DNA of 15,732 bases from an uncultured Lachnospiraceae bacterium (GCA_937965795.1 CALCMD010000007.1:1-15732); one strand, 5' to 3'; positions 7,139 to 15,730 are shown, counted from the first letter of the stretch. Translations and numbers: made by a program. The notes: generated by a model from the sequence alone, not told the origin.

Positions 7139-7168
7139 GGGCTGTTACAAAATATTTTGCAACAGCCC
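7139..7168. repeat. 30-bp near-perfect palindrome between gyrA and murT
   Basis: GGGCTGTT (7139-7146) and AACAGCCC (7161-7168) are exact complements. The inner CAAAA-TA-TTTTG continues the symmetry, leaving one non-Watson-Crick position per arm. It begins ten bases past the gyrA stop codon. Neither strand has a clean T-run after it, so it may be an RNA stability or attenuation structure, or a protein site, rather than a simple terminator. Confidence 0.6.
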
Positions 7169-7178
7169 TCTCATCTTT

Positions 7179-9677
7179 CTATTTTTCCTCCGGTTCGCTT
7201 TGCATATTCTCCAATACTGCTTCTGTTTCCTGCGAGGAAGATTCTCTTACTTTTGCTATACTTGCTACAGATTCATTCTCATTCAGATTCATCAGTTTCA
7301 CTCCCGACGTCACACGTCCCTGAATGGATATATCTTTACACATCATACGGATAATGATACCTCCCGTATTAATCATCATAATCTCATTCTCATATTTTAC
7401 TGCTTTCGCACCGATTACATTTCCGGTCTTTTCCATTATTTTATAGCACTTTACACCTTTTCCGCCGCGGTTTTGTGCAGTAAATTCATCCAAACGCGTC
7501 ATTTTTCCCATTCCTTTTTCGGATGCTATGAGAAGATATTCCCCCTGCGTATCAAGCTGCATACCTATGACTTCATCGCCATCTGCCAGATTCATACCGA
7601 TTACACCCATTGAAAGACGTCCTGTATTTCTGACATCTGTTTCGTGGAACCGGATACACTGTCCATATTTCGTTACCATTAAAATATCTTTTGTATCATC
7701 CGTCGTTTTTACCTCAATAAGCTCATCATCGCTGCGCAGATTGATTGCTCCAAGTCCCGTCTTTCTTACATTTGCATAATCAATAATCGGAGTTTTCTTT
7801 ACAATCCCCTTTCGGGTGGCCATAAAGAGGTATTTTCCCTCTTCATATTTTTTTATAGGAATCATAGCGGTTATCTTTTCATCCGGAAGTATCTGAAGCA
7901 GATTGACGACTGCCGTTCCCCTGGCGGTACGGCTGGCTTCCGGTATCTCATATGCCTTCAGACGATATACCTTTCCCGTATTGGTGAAGAACATCAGATA
8001 ATGATGTGTATTTGTCATCAGAAGCTCCTCGATATAATCATCTTCCAGCGTCTGCATTCCCTTTATGCCTCTGCCGCCCCTGCTCTGGCTCTTAAAATTA
8101 TCAATTGTCATACGTTTAATATAACCAAGCTTTGTCATAGCGATTACAACATCTTCCCTCGGAATCAAATCCTCCGTAGAAATGTCAAATGTATCAAATC
8201 CGATGGAAGTTCTTCTTTCATCTCCGAATTTTTCGGCAATTTCTGTGATTTCTTCTCTGATTACGCCAAGTAAAAGCTTTTTATCAGACAGAATTGCTTT
8301 CAGCTCCTTAATTTTTTCCATAAGCTCTTTATATTCGTTTTCCAGCTTTTCCCGTTCCAGACCGGTAAGCGCGCGCAGCCTCATATCTACGATCGCCTGC
8401 GCCTGCGCTTCACTTAATCCAAAACGCTCGATTAATCCTTCTTTCGCCATCTGCGTCGTCTTAGAAGCCCGGATGATGCGGATTACTTCATCAATATGAT
8501 CCAGTGCGATCAGCAGTCCCTGTAAAATATGAGCTCTCTCTTCTGCCTTGTTCAGTTCATACTGTGTTCTTCTGGTTACAACTTCTTCCTGATGGACGAT
8601 ATAATGATGAAGCATTTCCAGAAGGCTCATGACTTTTGGTTCATTATTTACCAGCGCAAGCATGATAACTCCAAAGGTATCCTGAAGCTGTGTGTGTTTA
8701 TATAACTGATTCAGAATAACATTCGCATTTGCATCACGACGCAGCTCTATATTGATTCTCATTCCCTCACGACTGGATTCGTCCGTGATTGCCGTGATCC
8801 CATCTATCCTTTTATCACGCACCAGCTCCGCCATCTTTTCGATCAGCCTTGCTTTATTTACCATATAAGGAAGTTCAGATACCAGAATACGGCTTTTTCC
8901 GTTGTCCATCGTTTCGATTTCTGTCACGGCGCGCACACGTATTTTTCCTCTTCCTGTACGGTAAGCTTCTTCAATTCCTCTGGTTCCCAAAATCATGGCT
9001 CCTGTTGGAAAATCAGGGCCCTTTACAATGGGAAGAATTTCTTCCAGGGTAGTATCTCTGTCCTCCTGAATCCGGTTATCAATCATTTTTACAACCGCCT
9101 GGACAATCTCACGCAGATTATGGGGAGGAATATTGGTAGCCATTCCTACTGCGATACCCGTCGTTCCATTTACCAGAAGATTTGGATATCTGGAAGGAAG
9201 TACCGTCGGTTCTTTTTCCGTCTCATCAAAGTTCGGTGCGAAATCTACTGTATTTTTATTAATATCGGCAAGCATTTTCATTGAAATCTTGCTCAGTCTT
9301 GCCTCTGTATATCGCATTGCCGCAGCGCCGTCTCCGTCTACGGAACCGAAATTTCCATGTCCGTCTACCAACGGATACCGGGTAGACCATTCCTGCGCCA
9401 TATTTACCAGCGCTCCATAGATGGAGCTGTCACCGTGAGGATGGTATTTACCCATCGTATCTCCGACAATACGCGCGCATTTTCTATGCGGCTTGTCAGG
9501 TCCGTTATTCAGCTCAATCATGGAATAGAGGACTCGCCTCTGTACTGGTTTCAATCCGTCTCTTACATCAGGAAGCGCTCTTGTTGCTATTACGCTCATA
9601 GCATAGTCGATGTAGGATTTTTCCATGGTTTCTTTCAAATCCACCTCATGCACTTTATCAAAAATATTATCTTCCAA
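7179..9677 (-). CDS. gyrA: DNA gyrase subunit A
   Basis: Breakage-reunion subunit of gyrase (832 residues); with GyrB it introduces negative supercoils using ATP. The active-site Tyr is Y123 in AAMRYTEARL. The quinolone-determining segment is YHPHGDSSIYGALVNMAQ (78-95): Ser84 corresponds to E. coli Ser83, while Gly88 stands where E. coli has Asp87. The C-terminal beta-pinwheel contains the GyrA box QSRGGRG, which separates gyrase from topoisomerase IV, and a later QNRGGKG. The end is acidic (SSQETEAVLENMQSEPEEK). The start is TTG at 9677: AGGAGGAG stands six bases upstream, and the next Met is inside the conserved N-terminal helix. It lies 17 bp after gyrB, in the same operon. Confidence 0.97.
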   Translation of the reverse strand: MEDNIFDKVHEVDLKETMEKSYIDYAMSVIATRALPDVRDGLKPVQRRVLYSMIELNNGPDKPHRKCARIVGDTMGKYHPHGDSSIYGALVNMAQEWSTRYPLVDGHGNFGSVDGDGAAAMRYTEARLSKISMKMLADINKNTVDFAPNFDETEKEPTVLPSRYPNLLVNGTTGIAVGMATNIPPHNLREIVQAVVKMIDNRIQEDRDTTLEEILPIVKGPDFPTGAMILGTRGIEEAYRTGRGKIRVRAVTEIETMDNGKSRILVSELPYMVNKARLIEKMAELVRDKRIDGITAITDESSREGMRINIELRRDANANVILNQLYKHTQLQDTFGVIMLALVNNEPKVMSLLEMLHHYIVHQEEVVTRRTQYELNKAEERAHILQGLLIALDHIDEVIRIIRASKTTQMAKEGLIERFGLSEAQAQAIVDMRLRALTGLEREKLENEYKELMEKIKELKAILSDKKLLLGVIREEITEIAEKFGDERRTSIGFDTFDISTEDLIPREDVVIAMTKLGYIKRMTIDNFKSQSRGGRGIKGMQTLEDDYIEELLMTNTHHYLMFFTNTGKVYRLKAYEIPEASRTARGTAVVNLLQILPDEKITAMIPIKKYEEGKYLFMATRKGIVKKTPIIDYANVRKTGLGAINLRSDDELIEVKTTDDTKDILMVTKYGQCIRFHETDVRNTGRLSMGVIGMNLADGDEVIGMQLDTQGEYLLIASEKGMGKMTRLDEFTAQNRGGKGVKCYKIMEKTGNVIGAKAVKYENEIMMINTGGIIIRMMCKDISIQGRVTSGVKLMNLNENESVASIAKVRESSSQETEAVLENMQSEPEEK

Positions 9678-9694
9678 CGACTTCTCCTCCTAGT

Positions 9695-11620
9695 CTATAT
9701 ATCCAGATTTTGAACATATTTTGCATTTTCTTCAATAAAGATTCTTCTCGGCTCTACCTGATCTCCCATCAAAGTCGTAAAAGTCAGATCCAGTTCGGAC
9801 GCCGTTTCTTCGTTCATCCGTACTTTCAAAAGAACTCTCTTTTCCGGGTCCATAGTCGTCTCCCAGAGCTGCTCTGCATCCATCTCTCCCAGACCTTTAT
9901 AACGCTGAATCTTATTGTTCTGATCACGCCCCACTTCTTCCAGAATCGCTGAAAGCTCTTCATCACTGTAAGCATACCAGACCTTTTGATTTTTCTCCAG
10001 TTTAAAAAGAGGGGGCTGCGCCAGATACACATGTCCTTCTTTTATCAAATCCGGCATAAAACGATAAAGGAAAGTCAATAAAAGCGTACTGATATGCGCT
10101 CCATCCACATCTGCATCTGTCATAATAATAATCTTATCATAACGCAGCTTACTAATATCAAAGTCTTCATGAATTCCCGTGCCAAATGCTGTAATCATTG
10201 CTTTAATTTCCGCATTCGCATAAATTCTGTCAAGCCTTGCCTTTTCCACATTCAGTATTTTTCCCCGAAGAGGAAGTATTGCCTGCGTTGCACGGCTTCT
10301 CGCTGTCTTTGCAGAACCTCCGGCGGAATCTCCCTCTACGATATAAATCTCACAGTTTTTTGGATTCTTATCTGAACAGTCAGCCAGTTTTCCAGGAAGA
10401 GAAAGACCGTCAAGAGCCGATTTTCTTCTGGTCAGATCTCTTGCTTTTCTTGCCGCATCCCTGGCTCTCTGCGCCATAATGGCTTTATCTAAAATAATCT
10501 TTGCCACCTGCGGATGCTGTTCCAGAAAAATCATAAGCTGCTCGGAAACCACATTTTCCACCGCGCCTCTCGCTTCACTGTTTCCAAGCTTCTGCTTTGT
10601 CTGTCCCTCAAACTGCGGCTCCTCTATTTTTACACTGATAATGGCGGTAAGCCCTTCTCTGATGTCTTCACCGGAAAGGCTCTCCGTTTCTTTCATCATC
10701 TTATTGGACTTTGCATAAGAGTTAAACGTCTTCGTAAGCGCATTTTTAAATCCTGTCAGATGAGTTCCTCCTTCCGGTGTGGTAATGTTATTTACGAAGC
10801 TGTAGCAGCTTTCATTATATCCATCGTTATGCTGCATCGCTACTTCCACATAGACCTCATCCTTTGTTCCTTCACAATAAATAATATCCGGATAAACAGG
10901 CGCTCTTCCACCATTTAAATAAGCTACAAATTCTTTGATTCCTCCTTCATAATGAAAGGTTCTTTCAACCAGCTCCTCCTGTCTTTCATCCCTCAGAATG
11001 ATCTTTATATTTTTTGTAAGAAAAGCCATCTCTCTGAGACGCTGCTTTAACGTATTAAAATCAAATACTGTTTCTTCAAAAATCTCTTTATCCGGAAGAA
11101 AAGAAACGGTAGTTCCCGTCTGTTCCATTGGACAGTCGCCGATCACTTTCAGCTTATAGGATACCTTTCCTTTTTCATATCTCTGTCTGTATATTTTTCC
11201 TTCATGATAAATCGTAACCTCCAGCCATTCGGAAAGGGCGTTTACAACAGAAGCGCCTACTCCGTGCAGACCGCCGGATACCTTATATCCGCCGCCGCCA
11301 AATTTTCCCCCCGCATGGAGGATGGTAAATACCACTTCCACTGCCGGAAGTCCTGACTTATGGTTGATTCCTACCGGTATTCCGCGTCCATTATCAATAA
11401 CCGTAATGGAATTATCGGTATGAATGATTACTTTTATTGTATCACAGTAGCCTGCAAGAGCCTCGTCTACTGCATTATCTACGATTTCATATACCAGATG
11501 ATGAAGTCCCCGGATGGAGGTACTTCCAATATACATACCTGGCCTCTTTCTTACAGCTTCCAGCCCTTCCAGAATCTGTATCTGATCCGCACCATATTCT
11601 TGTATTTGTTCTGTATTCAT
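9695..11620 (-). CDS. gyrB: DNA gyrase subunit B
   Basis: ATPase and TOPRIM subunit of gyrase (641 residues). The N-terminal GHKL ATPase shows EIVDNAVDEA with Glu45 and Asn49, DNGRGIP (76-82) and GGLHGVGASVVNALS (116-130). The transducer domain carries QTKQKLGN. The TOPRIM domain has Glu429 in VEGDSAGG, PLRGKILNVEKAR, and Asp502/Asp504 in DADVDGAHI, which bind the catalytic metal. The C-terminus ends LMGDQVEPRRIFIEENA, typical of the family. Length is close to the Bacillus form, without the large insertion of enterobacterial GyrB. CAGGAGGG lies five bases before the ATG. It is 22 bp after recF and 17 bp before gyrA. ParE is the related alternative, but recF/gyrA neighbours and the GyrA box next door favour gyrase. 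Confidence 0.97.
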   Translation of the reverse strand: MNTEQIQEYGADQIQILEGLEAVRKRPGMYIGSTSIRGLHHLVYEIVDNAVDEALAGYCDTIKVIIHTDNSITVIDNGRGIPVGINHKSGLPAVEVVFTILHAGGKFGGGGYKVSGGLHGVGASVVNALSEWLEVTIYHEGKIYRQRYEKGKVSYKLKVIGDCPMEQTGTTVSFLPDKEIFEETVFDFNTLKQRLREMAFLTKNIKIILRDERQEELVERTFHYEGGIKEFVAYLNGGRAPVYPDIIYCEGTKDEVYVEVAMQHNDGYNESCYSFVNNITTPEGGTHLTGFKNALTKTFNSYAKSNKMMKETESLSGEDIREGLTAIISVKIEEPQFEGQTKQKLGNSEARGAVENVVSEQLMIFLEQHPQVAKIILDKAIMAQRARDAARKARDLTRRKSALDGLSLPGKLADCSDKNPKNCEIYIVEGDSAGGSAKTARSRATQAILPLRGKILNVEKARLDRIYANAEIKAMITAFGTGIHEDFDISKLRYDKIIIMTDADVDGAHISTLLLTFLYRFMPDLIKEGHVYLAQPPLFKLEKNQKVWYAYSDEELSAILEEVGRDQNNKIQRYKGLGEMDAEQLWETTMDPEKRVLLKVRMNEETASELDLTFTTLMGDQVEPRRIFIEENAKYVQNLDI

Positions 11621-11642
11621 ATTTTCCCTCCTGTTTCAGAAT

Positions 11643-12719
11643 TCAGTCTACGGTTCCCTCCACCACATGAAAAACTTTATTTATTTTAAATTGATTCTCG
11701 ATAAAGTCATCCAGGCCCGTGCAGGTAATCAATGTCTGTATGTCATGGATATTATCTAATAAATAATGTTGTCTTTTGCTGTCCAGTTCAGACAGCACAT
11801 CATCTAACAGTAAAACAGGCGTATCTTTGATTTCCTGTTTCACAAGCTCAATTTCTGCCAGCTTCAGGGAAAGAGCTGCGGTTCTTTGCTGCCCCTGGGA
11901 ACCATATTTTCGAATATCCAAATCCCGAATCAAAAAACTCAGGTCATCTCTGTGCGGCCCTGTGAGCGTCATTTTAAATTTCTTATCTCTTTCCCTGTTT
12001 CTTTTCAATACTTCTAAAAATTTTTCCTCATCTACACTCTTTTCATAAACAATCTTAAGTTCCTCTTTGTTTCCTGAAAGCTTCCTGTGTATCCCACTCA
12101 CAATTTCATTTAAAAGCGAGGTAAATACTTCTCTTTCATGAATAATTTTCATTCCATAAGCCGCCATCTGCTCATCCCATATATCCAACATTTCCTCATA
12201 CTCAGGATGAAGAAATATATCTTTCAGCAGCTTATTTCTCTGATTTACAATTTTATTATAATTTGAAAGATGATAGAGATAGATTCTGCTTAACTGGCAC
12301 AATTCGAGATCCATAAATCTTCTTCTCTCACCGGGACCATTTTTTATAATATTCATATCCTCTGGTGAAAAAAACACGAAATTCCCAATGCCCAGAAGTT
12401 CGCTTGCCTTTCGGATACGAATTCCATTTATCGCAATTCCTTTTGCTTTATTTTTTTTCAGATGCATATCTATTTTGTAGGAACTTTCCCTTTTTTTTAA
12501 ATACATCCTGATATGTGATTCCTCCTCAAAAAAACGAATCACCTCTTTATCTTTACTTCCTCTATGGGACTTTGTTGTCCCACACAGATATACAGCCTCC
12601 AGAATATTGGTCTTACCCTGAGCATTGTCGCCATAAAAAATATTGGTTCCTTCGTCGAAGTTCAGCTTTAAAGACTGATAATTTCTGAAATTTTCAAGCT
12701 GAATTGATTCAATAATCAT
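11643..12719 (-). CDS. recF: DNA replication and repair protein RecF
   Basis: SMC-like ATPase (358 residues) that works with RecO and RecR to load RecA on gapped DNA and helps restart stalled forks. The Walker A motif is GDNAQGKT (30-37). The ABC signature is YGSQGQQRTAAL (272-283). Walker B with the following D-loop is LLLDDVLSELD (303-313). FRNYQSL (11-17) and FFSPEDMNIIKNGPGERRRFMD are further RecF hallmarks. It starts nine bases after the S4-domain gene with AAGGA upstream, so co-transcription with dnaN is likely. The order S4-gene, recF, gyrB is the standard Firmicutes origin layout. Confidence 0.96.
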   Translation of the reverse strand: MIIESIQLENFRNYQSLKLNFDEGTNIFYGDNAQGKTNILEAVYLCGTTKSHRGSKDKEVIRFFEEESHIRMYLKKRESSYKIDMHLKKNKAKGIAINGIRIRKASELLGIGNFVFFSPEDMNIIKNGPGERRRFMDLELCQLSRIYLYHLSNYNKIVNQRNKLLKDIFLHPEYEEMLDIWDEQMAAYGMKIIHEREVFTSLLNEIVSGIHRKLSGNKEELKIVYEKSVDEEKFLEVLKRNRERDKKFKMTLTGPHRDDLSFLIRDLDIRKYGSQGQQRTAALSLKLAEIELVKQEIKDTPVLLLDDVLSELDSKRQHYLLDNIHDIQTLITCTGLDDFIENQFKINKVFHVVEGTVD

Positions 12720-12728
12720 GCCTTGTCC

Positions 12729-12938
12729 TTATTTTACGATGTGGATGGTTTCTCCATGAAAAGTAATGATGTCGCCATCGTAAAGTTTTTTTCCTCTCTG
12801 AACCTCTGTTTTTCCATTTACTTCTACGTGCCCGTTCTGAATAACGATTTTTGCATCTACTCCTGAACTTACCAGTCCTGCCGCTTTTAAAGCCTGACCC
12901 AGTTTGATATATTCATCTCTTAATTTTATCGTTTCCAT
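12729..12938 (-). CDS. yaaA: S4-domain RNA-binding protein, YaaA type
   Basis: Small protein (69 residues) that is almost entirely one S4 domain: LGQALKAAGLVSSGVDAKIVI, then the G-x-V-x-VNG turn (GHVEVNGKTEV) and RRGKKLYDGD-like RGKKLYDGD. S4 domains bind structured RNA. The Bacillus relative between dnaN and recF is YaaA (RlbA), implicated in ribosome assembly; its precise role here is not shown by sequence. AAAGGAG lies seven bases before the ATG, and the gene is 12 bp from dnaN and 9 bp from recF, so it is embedded in the operon. Confidence 0.92.
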   Translation of the reverse strand: METIKLRDEYIKLGQALKAAGLVSSGVDAKIVIQNGHVEVNGKTEVQRGKKLYDGDIITFHGETIHIVK

Positions 12939-12950
12939 CCTGTTTCTCCT

Positions 12951-14054
12951 TTAAGCCATAAAATTTACCGGCAAGATCAGATAGATATAAGACTGCTTTT
13001 CATCTCTGATAAAACACGGCGCCTTTGGGTTTACCAGATAAATGGTAATGATCTCGTCGTCTATGACTCTTAAAGCATCCATCAAAAACTTCGGATTAAA
13101 TCCGATCATGATGTCTTTTCCTTCTTTTACAATATCAATTTCTTCTTTCATAGAACCGATCTGGGAATTAATCTTTAATTCCATGCTTTCACTTCCAATA
13201 TTGATAATGATCGGCTTTTTGTCACTTTCATTTACCAGAAGCGTCGCCCTGTCAATACAACTTAGAAATTCTTTTTTGTTAATTTCAATCTTTGTCTCAT
13301 AATCGCTGGAAAGCATCTGATCAATCCGGAAGTATTCTCCTTCAATCAGCCGGGATACGACGACAGTATTGTCAAACTCAAAGACAATGTGATTTTTCGT
13401 AAAAAAGATACTTACCTCATCTTCTGTTTCTCCGGATAAAATTTTACTCACTTCTATCAGTGTCTTTCCCGGAACGACAACTTTGTTAGGCGAATAACTT
13501 TCTTTTAATTCAATTTTTCTTATCGATATGCGATGACCATCCAGTGAAACGACCCGGAGCGTATTTCCGTTAATTTCAAAAAGCTCTCCTGTCATCATTT
13601 TATTATTTTCATTCGCTGCGATGGAAAAAATCGTCTGACGAATGACTTCCTTCAGGGTAAACTGAGAAATTGTTACAGGATCACTTTTCTCTACATATGG
13701 TAAATAGGAAAAATCATCGCCGGATTTTCCGGCTATGTTAAATTTTGCTTTTTCACAAGTGATCACAGCCTGTAATTTTTCATCGGTAGCTATGGTAACT
13801 TCATTATCAGGCAGTTTTCGAACAATTTCAGAAAAAATCTTCGCGTCCAGTGCAATAATTCCCTTTTCCAGAATTTCTCCTTCTACTTTTGTTTCGATAC
13901 CAAGTTCCATATCATTGGAAGTAAATTTTATTTCGTTTGTTGAAGCGTCAATCAGAATACATTCAAGAATCGGCATAGTTGTCTTTCCTGGAACCGCTTT
14001 CATAACGATGCTTACGCTTTTTTGAAGATTGCTTTTTGAACATACGATTTTCAT
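12951..14054 (-). CDS. dnaN: DNA polymerase III beta subunit (sliding clamp)
   Basis: Ring-forming clamp (367 residues) that tethers the replicative polymerase and other partners to DNA; it works as a dimer with six clamp folds. The N-terminal MKIVCSKSNLQKSVSIVMKAVPGKTTMPILE pattern begins in the family manner (first 20 residues MKIVCSKSNLQKSVSIVMKA). SFDGHRISIRK-like SLDGHRISIRK occurs in domain 2, and the protein ends YIYLILPVNFMA, close to the classic PMR-type C-terminus. The ATG at 14054 is preceded by AAAGGAG with about eleven bases between. A DnaA-box-like sequence (14057-14065) lies inside that gap. Length is normal. Confidence 0.97.
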   Translation of the reverse strand: MKIVCSKSNLQKSVSIVMKAVPGKTTMPILECILIDASTNEIKFTSNDMELGIETKVEGEILEKGIIALDAKIFSEIVRKLPDNEVTIATDEKLQAVITCEKAKFNIAGKSGDDFSYLPYVEKSDPVTISQFTLKEVIRQTIFSIAANENNKMMTGELFEINGNTLRVVSLDGHRISIRKIELKESYSPNKVVVPGKTLIEVSKILSGETEDEVSIFFTKNHIVFEFDNTVVVSRLIEGEYFRIDQMLSSDYETKIEINKKEFLSCIDRATLLVNESDKKPIIINIGSESMELKINSQIGSMKEEIDIVKEGKDIMIGFNPKFLMDALRVIDDEIITIYLVNPKAPCFIRDEKQSYIYLILPVNFMA

Positions 14055-14135
14055 ATTGTGAACAACTCCTTTTGCTGTGTTAAATAAAAAAAATGAAAAG
14101 AAAATCAGAAGTAATCGCCGTAGGGGATGTGAATT

Positions 14136-14144
14136 TGTGGAAAA
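14136..14144 (-). promoter_or_regulatory. DnaA box TTTTCCACA
   Basis: Fits the TTWTNCACA consensus with no mismatch on the minus strand. It is located about 80 bp upstream of dnaN. Confidence 0.55.
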
Positions 14145-14189
14145 GCGTGAGAGTGTCCATAAATAAAAGGTTTGCGGCTGGAATAAGTT

Positions 14190-14198
14190 TGTGAAAAA
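14190..14198 (-). promoter_or_regulatory. DnaA box TTTTTCACA
   Basis: Fits TTWTNCACA exactly on the minus strand, 54 bp from the box at 14136 and in the same orientation. Confidence 0.5.
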
Positions 14199-14228
14199 GC
14201 CAGCAAAAGCATGAGAAAAAATAGGAAG

Positions 14229-14237
14229 TTATCAACA
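14229..14237 (+). promoter_or_regulatory. Variant DnaA box TTATCAACA
   Basis: One mismatch (C to A at position 6) from TTATCCACA. It shares this change with two of the downstream 11-bp units. Confidence 0.4.
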
Positions 14238-14257
14238 GCTTCGAATTTAGCATCTTT

Positions 14258-14290
14258 TTATGAACATCTTATCACCATTTTATAAACATC
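14258..14290 (+). repeat. Three tandem 11-bp iterons with variant DnaA boxes
   Basis: TTATGAACATC (14258-14268), TTATCACCATT (14269-14279) and TTATAAACATC (14280-14290) are directly contiguous 11-mers sharing TTAT at the start and CAT near the end. Each resembles a DnaA box with a changed position 6. The phase is one helical turn, so proteins bound to each unit would line up on one face. The array starts 13 bp past the dnaA stop codon. Confidence 0.6.
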
Positions 14291-14302
14291 CTGTCGTGGA
14301 TA

Positions 14303-15664
14303 TCAGCCAGGGCTTATTTTCTTTTGGATTACTTCAACAGTGTTTCGAATACTTTCTGAGGATTTCATTTTTTCTGTAATTTTTTTGTATCCGTTAATGA
14401 CTGTGGAATGATCTTTTTTTCCCATCAGAGCGCCAACGGCTTCCAGGGAGGTATTTGTCATGGTTCTGCATAAATACATGGCGATCTGTCTTGGTAGCAC
14501 GATTTCAGCATTTCTTTTTGGACCTTTCAAATCAGCGACGGATACGTGAAAATGTTCCGCAACCATAGTAATAATAAGGTCGGGGGTTACTTCACGTTTT
14601 TCATCTGGTGAAATAATATCTTTTAAGGCTTCTTCTGCCAAAGCAACGTTAATCTGTCTTTTTTCCAGGTTACTGAAAGCCATCAGTTTATTTAAGGCTC
14701 CTTCAAGCTCACGAATATTGGATTTGATATTCGTGGCAATGTATTCAATGACGTCATTATCAATATTATACCCGTCCATTTCTTCCTTTTTTCGAAGAAT
14801 GGCCATTCTGGTCTCATAGTCAGGAGAGGAGATATCCGCAATCAGTCCCCATTCGAAACGGGAACGGAGGCGTGCCTCCAGAGTCTGAATCTCTTTTGGC
14901 GGTTTATCTGAGGATATGATGATCTGCTTTTTCGAACCGTGAAGATCATTAAAGGTATGGAAAAATTCTTCCTGCGTAGATTCTTTTCCTATGATAAACT
15001 GAATATCATCTATTAATAAAACATCGATATTTCTATATTTCTCACGAAACTTGGACATAGCAGTATTATTTCCGTTTCGGATCGCTTCAATCAATTCGTT
15101 CGTGAAGGATTCACTGGTAACGTAGAGCACTTTCGTTTCCGGATTTTCTTCTAATATAAAGTGAGCAATGGAGTGCATCAAATGGGTTTTACCAAGTCCA
15201 ACACCTCCATAAATAAAAAGAGGGTTATATATCTCTCCCGGAGATTCCGCAACAGCCAGTGATGCGGCATGGGCAAATTTGTTATTTCCGCCTACCACAA
15301 AAGTATCAAAGGTATATTTTGGATTCAGGTTGGATTTTTCAATGATGTCATTTGAAAGAGAAGAAGGCTTTGCGGCTGCTTCTACTGCAATCTTTTTTGC
15401 CTGTTCCGGTAAAATAAATTCAATTTCACATTCAATTCCTGTTACTTCGGCAATCGCTACTTTAATAGGAAGTGTATATTTTTTACTGATATAACTCAGC
15501 CCCATATCGCCAGAAGGAACTAAAATATAGGTTTTGTTTTCGATTGGATCGTACTTATGTATGGTTAAAGGTTTTAACCATGTGTCGAAGGAAATCTGAG
15601 ACAGTTCGTGCTCTAATTTAACGGTTGTCAGAATGTCCTCCCATTTATCTTCTAATATGTTCAT
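14303..15664 (-). CDS. dnaA: Chromosomal replication initiator DnaA
   Basis: AAA+ initiator (453 residues from this start) that binds DnaA boxes, oligomerises with ATP and opens the origin. Domain I (1 to about 85) contains WEDILTTVKLEHELSQISFDTWL-type pattern (WLKPL at 29-33) for helicase interaction. Domain III has YTFDTFVVG (117-125), Walker A GGVGLGKTHL (153-162), Walker B LLIDDIQFI (216-224), sensor-1 region IIISSDKPP and the arginine-finger region RLRSRFEWGL. Domain IV ends with PRQIAMYLCR and the DnaA signature GKKDHSTVING (415-425). The ATG at 15664 is chosen over the upstream Met at 15730 because AGGAG lies eight bases before it and MNILEDKWEDIL matches the family N-terminus. The 22 extra residues of the longer reading look non-coding and overlap the candidate promoter. 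Confidence 0.97.
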   Translation of the reverse strand: MNILEDKWEDILTTVKLEHELSQISFDTWLKPLTIHKYDPIENKTYILVPSGDMGLSYISKKYTLPIKVAIAEVTGIECEIEFILPEQAKKIAVEAAAKPSSLSNDIIEKSNLNPKYTFDTFVVGGNNKFAHAASLAVAESPGEIYNPLFIYGGVGLGKTHLMHSIAHFILEENPETKVLYVTSESFTNELIEAIRNGNNTAMSKFREKYRNIDVLLIDDIQFIIGKESTQEEFFHTFNDLHGSKKQIIISSDKPPKEIQTLEARLRSRFEWGLIADISSPDYETRMAILRKKEEMDGYNIDNDVIEYIATNIKSNIRELEGALNKLMAFSNLEKRQINVALAEEALKDIISPDEKREVTPDLIITMVAEHFHVSVADLKGPKRNAEIVLPRQIAMYLCRTMTNTSLEAVGALMGKKDHSTVINGYKKITEKMKSSESIRNTVEVIQKKISPG

Positions 15665-15701
15665 TTCAAAATCTCCTTTTGAACCCAATTTCTCTACAAT
15701 A

Positions 15702-15730
15702 ATAATACCTGAAAATGTTTGAATAAGCAA
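15702..15730 (-). promoter_or_regulatory. Candidate dnaA promoter
   Basis: On the minus strand TTGCTT (15730-15725) and TATTAT (15707-15702, five of six to TATAAT) are 17 bp apart, about 40 bp before the ATG at 15664. The -35 matches only at TTG. No DnaA box is visible in the 68 bp of leader present, so autoregulation cannot be assessed here. Confidence 0.4.

Larger units (their letters stand above)
14055..14302. other. Probable replication origin region between dnaA and dnaN
   Basis: This 248-bp gap has no credible gene and collects DnaA-box-like sequences: two fit TTWTNCACA exactly on the minus strand (14136-14144 TTTTCCACA; 14190-14198 TTTTTCACA), TTGTTCACA at 14057-14065 has one mismatch, and TTATCAACA at 14229-14237 has one mismatch on the plus strand. 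Three more variants lie at 14258-14288. An A-rich stretch at about 14080-14106 could serve as an unwinding element. dnaA-dnaN is a classical origin position in Firmicutes. The part upstream of dnaA is cut off by the window, so a bipartite origin cannot be judged. Confidence 0.6.

Noticed and set aside
7200..10918. Many plus-strand frames of 60-140 codons opposite gyrA and gyrB
   Set aside because: They are complements of strongly conserved genes and encode no recognisable protein features.
15665..15730. Longer dnaA reading frame starting at 15730
   Set aside because: The added 22 residues do not resemble DnaA, overlap the candidate promoter, and lack a ribosome binding site. The ATG at 15664 has AGGAG at good spacing.
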